The position numbers and the translations under genes are program-made. This document shows, in pieces, positions 1 to 4,863 of a stretch of DNA of 6,356 nt. Source of the stretch: an uncultured bacterium (GTDB taxonomy: Bacteria; Planctomycetota; Phycisphaerae; Phycisphaerales; SM1A02); NCBI GenBank assembly GCA_903861235.1, contig CAIOTP010000247.1, positions 1-6,356 on the forward strand. The letters are read 5' to 3'. Each line of letters begins with the position of its first letter. Position 1 is the first letter of the stretch. The notes under the pieces are model-generated. The model worked only from the letters and a program-made list of their open reading frames with translations, did no database searches and was not told the DNA's origin.

Positions 1-297
1 CAGGTCGAGCGGCAGGGAGCGAACGCGTCCGGACCGGCGGCCGTGGCCTCCGATCGGGAGCACCGGACCACCCTGAGGCGTCTGCTCGACGCGGCCCTGG
101 CCACGCTGACCGGCCCGCAGCGTGACGCGGTCCTGCTGTATCACCAGCAGGGCATGGGCATCGGCGAGATCGCGCGTCAGGCTGGCGTGCCGGAGGGCAC
201 GGTCAAGAGTCACCTGTTCCGGGCGCGTCGCCGCATGATGGCGATCATCCAGGGAGACACCCAGGCCCGATCCGTGGTCGAGGAGGTGCTGCGATGA
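1..297 (+). CDS. ECF-type RNA polymerase sigma-70 factor, C-terminal part (5' end outside window)
   Basis: The frame is open from base 1 and ends at TGA 295-297, giving the last 98 residues of a sigma factor. Sigma factors of this class direct RNA polymerase to a small set of promoters in the cytoplasm. What is visible is region 4: the segment LTGPQRDAVLLYHQQGMGI is followed by a helix-turn-helix with the typical GEIARQAGVPEGTVKSHLFR pattern and a basic helix (RARRRMMAII) that would contact the -35 element. Region 2 must lie upstream of the window. A GTG at 43 is not a credible start because the frame continues above it and region 4 alone would not make a working sigma factor. The stop overlaps the ATG of the next gene (ATGA at 294-297), the usual arrangement of an ECF sigma gene with a membrane partner. 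The family call is secure; the exact ECF group and target promoters cannot be told from this fragment. Confidence 0.93.
   Translation, partial: QVERQGANASGPAAVASDREHRTTLRRLLDAALATLTGPQRDAVLLYHQQGMGIGEIARQAGVPEGTVKSHLFRARRRMMAIIQGDTQARSVVEEVLR
281..288 (+). promoter_or_regulatory. Strong Shine-Dalgarno site for the anti-sigma-like gene
   Basis: AGGAGGTG lies five bases before the ATG at 294 and inside the last codons of the sigma factor gene. It is a near-perfect match to the anti-Shine-Dalgarno end of 16S rRNA and fixes the ATG at 294 as the start of the next gene. The 4-base overlap suggests coupled translation of the sigma factor and its neighbour in balanced amounts. Confidence 0.8.
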
Positions 298-650
298 GTC
301 GCGAGCACGAGCGCCTGGACCGGCTCCTGGGTCTGCTCCACAGCGAGACGCGAACAGGCCGCGACCTTCGCGGTGGCGTCATGGCCCGGCTGGCGGCCTC
401 CGGTGTGGTCCGCGGCGGGGTGAGCATGGCGTGGCGGCTTGCGGTGGTGCTCGTGGCCCTGGTCGCCCTGGGCATGGGTGTGGAACTGTGGCTCTCGGGC
501 GGTCGAAGCGCCGACGTCGGTGCGGCGTTCCGTCGCGGGGTGGACTGGCTCTCGCCTGGAGCGCCCGCGACCGACGTCCGTCCCGCCTCGCTTCCCTCCG
601 GGCCTGCCCGGTCCACCGCCGTGGCTCGAGCGCCGTGGAGGAAGACCTGA
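294..650 (+). CDS. Small single-pass membrane protein, probable anti-sigma partner of the upstream sigma factor
   Basis: The gene encodes 118 residues. A charged N-terminal part (residues 1-44, with DRLLGLLHSETRTGRDLRGG) is followed by one hydrophobic membrane segment at about residues 47-67 (WRLAVVLVALVALGMGVELW) and a short Pro/Ala/Arg-rich tail. An Arg just before the membrane segment and the lack of a signal peptide suggest that the N-terminus is cytoplasmic and the tail is outside. This topology, the small size and the ATGA overlap with an ECF sigma gene suggest an anti-sigma factor that holds the sigma factor at the membrane. No zinc-binding HxxxCxxC motif is present (the protein has no Cys), so it is not a classical ZAS-domain anti-sigma factor. 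The role is inferred from context; I do not recognise a named family. The start is supported by a strong ribosome site. Confidence 0.8.
   Translation: MSREHERLDRLLGLLHSETRTGRDLRGGVMARLAASGVVRGGVSMAWRLAVVLVALVALGMGVELWLSGGRSADVGAAFRRGVDWLSPGAPATDVRPASLPSGPARSTAVARAPWRKT
637..644 (+). promoter_or_regulatory. Shine-Dalgarno site deciding the ATG at 652
   Basis: GGAGGAAG lies seven bases before the ATG at 652-654, within the last codons of the membrane protein gene. It selects this ATG over earlier in-frame candidates in the same open frame and places a signal-peptide-like sequence directly at the protein N-terminus. Confidence 0.75.
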
Positions 651-651
651 G

Positions 652-2143
652 ATGTCGGCCTTCGCGCTGCTGCTGTCCATGGCCCTGGCTTCGTCCGCGG
701 CGCCGCCGCTGGGTGTGGCGGGGCTGACGCCCGCGGATGTGGATGCCGTGATCCAGGTCCGTGGTGGGTTGCGGGAGGAGCAGGGATCCGGCCGGGACAT
801 GCTTCGTCAGGCCACGGCGGCGCTGCTGCGTTCGGTCGGGGCGGCCGACGCCTGGCGGCGCGCCGCGGGCAGCGCTGGCATGAAGCCCGAGGAGCTGCTC
901 GATCGCTGTGCCGGTCGTGACGCGTCCCTGGTGGTGCGTCAGGGCGAGGCTGGAATGGAGTGGGTCCTGGCGCTCGAGATCGCGCCGAAGGAGTCGTGCG
1001 AACTGCTGAAGGCGCTGGGGGGGACGAGTGACCGGATCCCGCCGCTTCGAGATTCCCCGCCTGGGCGTGGTCGGCGCCCGCCACGGCGAGTGGCTGCTGG
1101 TCACCGACGACTCGGACAGCGCCTTGCTGCGCGACATGCACCGTGTGGGTTGCGAGGCGGATGTGCCTTCGCTCGCCTCGGAGCTCCCCCAGGACGCGGT
1201 GCCATCGGAGCGCGCCGCGGTCGTGGTGGCGCTCCGACACCGGGGCGCGCGGCACGGGAGGTCGGTCTGGTCGATCACCCCTTCCAGGCAGGGACTCCGC
1301 GTGGAAGTGGACGGGCGCTTCGCTTCGGATCCCTTCGGCGCGGTCATGGACGGTCCCGAGCCGGCCATCATGCTCGAGGCCATGCCCGAGGAGACCGTGG
1401 CCTGCTGGATGCAGCCCATGCCGACGCAGCCTCTTCCCGCCACGCTGGCCGAACGGGTGCCGGACGGGCGACTGCCCGCCGCGGTCGGTCGATCGCTGGG
1501 CGACCGCATGGCGGTGATCGTGGGACCGGGCAAGGCGGGGGCCATGGCCATCGCGGTCGCATACGAGGTCCGTGACGCGTCATCGGCGTCGGAGGCCCAC
1601 GATGCCCTGCTGATGGAGGTCGCCCGGCAGGCGGGCGTCATGACCGCCTCTTCGCTGCAGCCGCGCAGTGCACGGCGTCTCGAATCGCCGCGTGACCTTT
1701 CGGAGACGGGCCTGGCTCCCGTGCTCTTCGGAGGCATGGAGCTCTTCGCTCCACAGCAGCTCCATGCACGCACCGTCTGCATGTCCGCCGGTGGCTGGCG
1801 GGTCTATGCCAACGAGCGAGAGTGGCTCGATCGCGTGGTCGCTTCGCTGGAGGAGCATCCGGCCGCCGAACAGGCCGTCCAAGGTCCGCCGCAGTGGGCG
1901 CGAAGCGGTTTCATGCAGGGCGGTCCGCTGGGCGCGGCGCTGCATGCCTGGTCGGACCAGCGTGCCACGCAAGGTCGTTGCGCCGAGGGCCTGCAGTTGC
2001 TCGCGGAGTGGGCAAGGATGACGGATCTGGTGTCGTGGCGGGTGGCGCAGCCGGAGCCGGGTCGCGTGCGCGCCGTGCTGGACCTCACCCCCGCCTTGGA
2101 ACCGGTCCACGCCACGCCCTCGTCGTTCGCCGTGCTTCCATGA
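652..2143 (+). CDS. Secreted protein of unknown function, reading frame interrupted by a one-base shift in a G7 run
   Basis: Translation begins at ATG 652, one base after the stop of the previous gene and behind a good ribosome site. The first 15-17 residues (MSAFALLLSMALASSAAPP) look like a signal peptide, so the product is probably exported. Frame 1 is coding up to the run of seven Gs at 1017-1023, then loses its character; frame 2 is clearly coding from there to TGA 2141-2143. Removing one G joins the two halves as ...ELLKALGGRVTGSRRFEIPR... and gives a 496-residue protein. It has alternating strands and helices, few Cys, and no catalytic motif I recognise. Its size and pattern recall large secreted proteins of Planctomycetota such as DUF3352-like proteins, but I cannot confirm that. 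If the shift is real, only about 124 N-terminal residues of correct sequence are made, or a second product starts at GTG 1028. The gene sits between an anti-sigma-like gene and tilS in one apparent operon, so it may act in the envelope response governed by the sigma factor (inference). Confidence 0.7.
1017..1023 (+). other. Run of seven Gs at the frame break
   Basis: Bases 1017-1023 are all G. Coding character passes from frame 1 to frame 2 exactly here: frame 2 has a TGA at 1007-1009 just upstream, and frame 1 becomes Pro/Arg-rich shadow sequence just downstream. One G too many (assembly or sequencing error), a true mutation, or polymerase slippage at the homopolymer would each explain it. 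Confidence 0.75.
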
Positions 2144-3129
2144 CGGCGGACACGGCCACCTTTCCGTCGCGTGCGACCGCGCTTCGCCGAGCTGGCCGGC
2201 ATGCCCTCGCGAGCGTGGTGGAGCAGGCGGTCCGCCGCGTGCCGGCGGGTGGCGTGATCCTGGTGGCGACCAGCGGCGGTGCGGACTCGACCGCGTTGGC
2301 GGTGCTGAGCGCCGCGGTCGCTTCGCGAGGTCCCTGGACCGTCGTGCTGGCCACCGTGGATCACGGCTTGCGGCCGGATTCCGGTCAGGATGCGGAGTTC
2401 GTGCAGTCGCTCGGCGAGTGGCTCGGTGTTCCCGTGCTGCGGGAGCGCGTCCAGGTCAAGGCCGGCAGCCAGTTGGCCGCATCGGCTCGCCGGGAGCGGT
2501 ACGCCGCGCTGAGGGCCATGGCGGGCCAGGCGGGCGCCGCAGCCGTGCTGATGGCTCACCACGCCGAGGACCAGTTCGAGACCATGCTCATGCGGCTCGC
2601 GCGGGGCAGTGGTGCGCGGGCCGCCGGCGGCATGCCGGCGGCGAGGGCGTTGATGCCGGGTGTCCGTCTGCTGCGGCCGCTCCTGGAGCGATCCCGGGGC
2701 GAGGTGCGGGAACTGCTGCGGACCCTGGACCTTCATTGGCGGGAGGATCCGGGGAACGCGAGCACCGAACGCACGCGCGGCCGGCTCCGTCATCGCGTGT
2801 TGGCGGAGATCCAGGACATGGCGCCCGGGGCCGCGGTCCGTGCCAGCCGTGCGGCGCGCCGGGTGCGTGCGGCCGCGCGGGAGCTGGAAAGAGCCGGTCG
2901 ATCGCTGCTGGGGGGACAGGGACCTTGGCCGCGAGAGCGGCTGCGGACCGCGCCCCGCGAGGTGCTGGCGGAGGCGCTTCGCCTGCTCGGTCCGGGTGCC
3001 GGCGATGACCAGGTGGAACGCGGCGTGCGAGCCATCCGAGCCAGGGACACGCGTCCTCGCGTCTGCCGGCTGGGTGCGGGTGAACTCAGGATCACCGTGC
3101 AGGACGTGCGGATCGCGTCGGGGCGTTGA
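2140..3129 (+). CDS. tilS: tRNA(Ile)-lysidine synthetase TilS, short form
   Basis: TilS is a cytoplasmic ATP-dependent enzyme that joins lysine to C34 of the CAU anticodon of tRNA(Ile2), so that it reads AUA codons and is charged with isoleucine. The 329-residue product has the N-type ATP pyrophosphatase (PP-loop) signature SGGADSTAL at residues 45-53, the VDHGLRPDS motif at 73-81, ARRERYAAL at 116-124, and the family hallmark AHHAEDQFETMLMRLARGSG at 139-158. A later match is WREDPGNAS, where the family has W.EDp.N. The protein has the catalytic domain and a helical extension but looks too short for the full C-terminal domains of the longer E. coli type (about 430 residues). The ATG at 2140 overlaps the stop of the preceding gene (ATGA) and has no clear ribosome site, suggesting coupled translation. 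The frame is open further upstream, but that part overlaps the previous gene and is not TilS-like. Confidence 0.95.
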   Translation: MTADTATFPSRATALRRAGRHALASVVEQAVRRVPAGGVILVATSGGADSTALAVLSAAVASRGPWTVVLATVDHGLRPDSGQDAEFVQSLGEWLGVPVLRERVQVKAGSQLAASARRERYAALRAMAGQAGAAAVLMAHHAEDQFETMLMRLARGSGARAAGGMPAARALMPGVRLLRPLLERSRGEVRELLRTLDLHWREDPGNASTERTRGRLRHRVLAEIQDMAPGAAVRASRAARRVRAAARELERAGRSLLGGQGPWPRERLRTAPREVLAEALRLLGPGAGDDQVERGVRAIRARDTRPRVCRLGAGELRITVQDVRIASGR

Positions 3130-3140
3130 CCGACCGCCGT

Positions 3141-4199
3141 TCAGCGGAACTCGATCAGCGCCTGGACCTTGTCGGGATCCTCGGCGTCCGTGCCGCCGAG
3201 GTGGCCCTTGACCACGCCATCCTGCACCGAGATGAGCACGGGCGTGCCGATGATCCAGTCGGGGCCCTTGGGCAGCGTGCGAAGCTGTCACCCGCCGCAG
3301 GGGTTGGGCAGCGCCGCGGCGGGATCGGCGTCCGGCACGCTCACGAGCAGCGTGGGCAGCGGCACCTTGGGGCTGAAGTGGCGATCGAGCACGGCGTGAC
3401 AGTGCTCGCAGTCCTCGCGGAAGAACATGACGATCCAGCGGCCCTGCTCCAGGTCCGTGGGAGGCGCGGGCGTGAGCAGCGCGGCCACCGGTTGGTCGCG
3501 CAGCCGCTTGCCGATCCACTGCTCGAACTGGGGCAGGTAGTAGGGCTGCAGTTGCGCGGGGGCGGCGGGCCAGCCTGAGGCCGACACGGGAACGGGCGGC
3601 ACGGCGGGTGAATCCGGCGCCGCTGCGGCGGGGGTCGCCTCCTGCGGCGGCGATGCCACGCCCTGCTTCGCCGGCACCATGAAGGCGATCCCGGCGCCGA
3701 GCATGGCCAGCACCAGGAAGAGCGTGAGGTGGTTGCGGGTCAGTCTCGGCGTGAGCGGCTTCAGGCCGATCGCCAGGGCCAGCAGCAGCGCGTCTCCGAC
3801 CAGCACCACGGCAGGCGAAGGTCCCTTGCTGCCGAAGCAGCCGCAGCTGGCTTCGCCACGGGCCACCACGCCGAGCAGGATCAGCACGAAGAGGGAAAGC
3901 AGGGGAATCGCGATGCGGCGACTGATCGCGGGGATGGCGATCATGGCGGCCGCCAGCGTGAACTCGCCGGCCACGATCACGCGGAGGGCACCGTCCAGGA
4001 ATCCCGCGAACTCCGCCTCGCCGCCTCGGCCCACCACGCCGGCCACGGCCTTCAACGCGTCGCGCACCGGCGACGGAAGCAGCATGGGACTGCGCTCGGC
4101 CAGCTTGATGGAGGCGCCCGTGACCAGCCAGAGCGGCACGATGCCCCGGCACACCAGGGAGCCGGCGATGGATCCCGTTCGCGGCGGAGCCTCGCTCAT
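3141..4199 (-). CDS. MauE-like membrane protein fused to a thioredoxin domain; candidate selenoprotein with in-frame TGA (Sec304)
   Basis: Read through one TGA, the frame gives 352 residues. Residues 1-150 form a MauE/DoxX-like four-helix membrane domain (helices near 14-31, 72-91, 95-112, 128-146) with the MauE hallmark SCGCFG at 118-123. A fifth helix (156-175) and an Ala/Pro-rich linker (about 180-217) lead to a thioredoxin domain: strand WIVMFF, active site CEHC at 264-267, strand TLLVSVPD, then PCGG at 300-303 and TGA at codon 304. After the TGA come a GTPVLIS strand with probable cis-Pro320, the turn QDGVVKGHL and a last helix to TGA 3141-3143. Positive loops (SRR; KPLTPRLTR) place CGC, CEHC and CGGU outside the cytoplasm. 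MauE proteins assist disulfide chemistry of exported proteins; a dithiol/disulfide or selenosulfide reductase role is inferred. Stopping at TGA 3288 would remove half of the thioredoxin fold. Its ATG overlaps the gmhA stop (ATGA). The domain call is firm; selenocysteine is probable but unproven. Confidence 0.8.
3240..3267 (-). promoter_or_regulatory. Putative bacterial SECIS hairpin downstream of the TGA
   Basis: In the mRNA, GGGC (3267-3264) can pair with GCCC (3243-3240). After an internal loop (C on one side, CAC on the other), CCGA (3262-3259) pairs with UCGG (3250-3247), leaving an 8-base apical loop CUGGAUCA. The apical loop begins 29 bases after the TGA and contains GG, features expected of bacterial SECIS elements that bind SelB. 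It lies inside coding sequence, as bacterial SECIS elements do. This was folded by hand; GC-rich DNA forms such hairpins by chance, and a competing small hairpin (CAGC/GCUG) starts directly after the TGA. Confidence 0.45.
3288..3290 (-). other. In-frame TGA, candidate selenocysteine codon in a CxxU motif
   Basis: Codon 304 of the MauE-thioredoxin gene is TGA, preceded by TGC-GGC-GGG (Cys-Gly-Gly) and followed by C, the base that follows the UGA of E. coli fdhF. The frame remains open for 48 more codons, 45 of them ending in G or C, and these encode the missing thioredoxin parts. TGA is used as a true stop by the other genes here, so a reassigned genetic code is not the reason. A Cys-to-stop change (TGC or TGT to TGA) is the main alternative. 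Confidence 0.68.
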
Positions 4200-4780
4200 G
4201 CGTGCGCCTTCGCGGGGAAGCGGGCTTCGCAGGCCTCGCACAGGATGTGCATGATCATCTGATGGGCCTCCTGCACGGCGGCTCCGTCGACCCCGTGGAC
4301 CACGATCGCGTGGTCGCACAGCGGCAGGGCCGGGCCACCCTCGCCTCCCAGCAGGCCCAGCGTGGTCAGGCCTCGATCGCGGGCCACATGCAGGGCGCGG
4401 AGGAGATTGGGGCTCTTGCCGCTGGTGCTGAACACCACCAGCAGGTCGCCGGTGCGGCCCAGGGCCTCGACCTGCCGGGCGAAGACATGATCGAACCCGA
4501 AGTCGTTGGCGATGCAGGTCAGGGCGGTGGGATCCGCGGCCAGGCAGACCGCACGAAGGGCCTGTCGGTTGGTGCGGTAGCGGCCGGTCAGTTCCTCGGC
4601 CAGGTGCAGGGCCTCGGCCGCGGAGCCGCCGTTGCCGCAGGTGAGGATGGTGCCGCCGTCCTGCAGGGTCTGCACGATCAGCTCGCAGGCACGCGCCAGG
4701 GCGCTCCGCTGGCTCTCCAGGGCCTCCGCGGCCCGGTGGCTCATCTGAAGTCGCTGCGTGATGGTGGCGTCCAGATCCAT
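4196..4780 (-). CDS. gmhA: Phosphoheptose isomerase (sedoheptulose 7-phosphate isomerase)
   Basis: GmhA is a cytoplasmic SIS-fold enzyme that converts sedoheptulose 7-phosphate to D-glycero-D-manno-heptose 7-phosphate, the first step toward ADP- or GDP-heptose for surface glycans. The 194-residue product matches the family length (E. coli GmhA has 192). It carries the CGNGGS phosphate-binding loop at 48-53, HLAEELTGRYR at 59-69 with H59 and E63 at the places of catalytic H61 and E65, NDFGFD at 92-97, STSGKS at 118-123, and Q170/H178 at the places of Q172/H180 in the QEAHQMIMHIL segment. These residues favour GmhA over the related non-catalytic DiaA. I chose ATG 4780 because it gives the usual N-terminus; a GTG at 4816 would add 12 residues. 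No clear ribosome site is seen for either. The stop overlaps the start of the MauE-thioredoxin gene, so the two are probably co-translated. No other heptose genes lie in the window. Confidence 0.93.
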   Translation of the reverse strand: MDLDATITQRLQMSHRAAEALESQRSALARACELIVQTLQDGGTILTCGNGGSAAEALHLAEELTGRYRTNRQALRAVCLAADPTALTCIANDFGFDHVFARQVEALGRTGDLLVVFSTSGKSPNLLRALHVARDRGLTTLGLLGGEGGPALPLCDHAIVVHGVDGAAVQEAHQMIMHILCEACEARFPAKAHA

Positions 4781-4863
4781 GGGGGGAATGCTAACGGTGG
4801 AGCGGATGCACGGCACGCGAAGCCGCCGACCGAGTTCGCATCCGGGGATGAAACTGGTGCGAA
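4781..4863. promoter_or_regulatory. Divergent intergenic region between gmhA and the photolyase gene
   Basis: These 83 bases must hold the promoters of both divergent units unless transcription enters from elsewhere. I do not see a convincing -35/-10 pair; a TAGCAT about ten bases before the gmhA ATG is a weak -10-like match without a good -35. Two nested inverted repeats occupy the photolyase side (separate entry). Confidence 0.4.
4835..4863. repeat. Nested inverted repeats immediately before the photolyase start
   Basis: TTCGCA at 4835-4840 is repeated inverted as TGCGAA at 4858-4863, ending on the base before the ATG at 4864. Overlapping the left arm is CATCC at 4839-4843 with GGATG at 4846-4850, two bases apart. 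Either could be an operator or an mRNA hairpin near the start codon. Short repeats of this size can occur by chance, and no protein is known to bind them here. Confidence 0.4.

Noticed and set aside
1017..1031. Programmed ribosomal frameshift at the G7 run
   Set aside because: It cannot be excluded, but no stimulatory element is evident and a one-base indel in a homopolymer is far simpler. I kept it only as an alternative within the finding.
379..1782. Long minus-strand open frames opposite the membrane and secreted protein genes
   Set aside because: Translations are Ser/Arg/Pro-rich without motifs, while the plus-strand frames have ribosome sites, a membrane segment and a signal peptide.
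3130..3150. Possible terminator hairpin between the convergent genes (GTTC-AGCG-GAAC at 3139-3150, or CCGC/GCGG at 3134-3147)
   Set aside because: Stems are only 4 bp, the two are mutually exclusive, and there is no T run on either strand.
3288..3290. Reassigned genetic code (UGA as Trp or Gly) as the cause of the in-frame TGA
   Set aside because: TGA is the natural stop of the sigma, membrane protein, secreted protein, tilS and gmhA genes, each at the expected protein end.
3126..3578. Plus-strand open frame of 150 codons over the end of the thioredoxin gene
   Set aside because: It is antisense to a recognisable thioredoxin domain and its product has no family resemblance.
1804..4152. Very long minus-strand open frame (782 codons)
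   Set aside because: It lies antisense to tilS and the secreted protein gene and in another frame of the MauE-thioredoxin gene. Its product is low-complexity Arg/Gly/Ala/His-rich, as expected for a shadow in GC-rich DNA.
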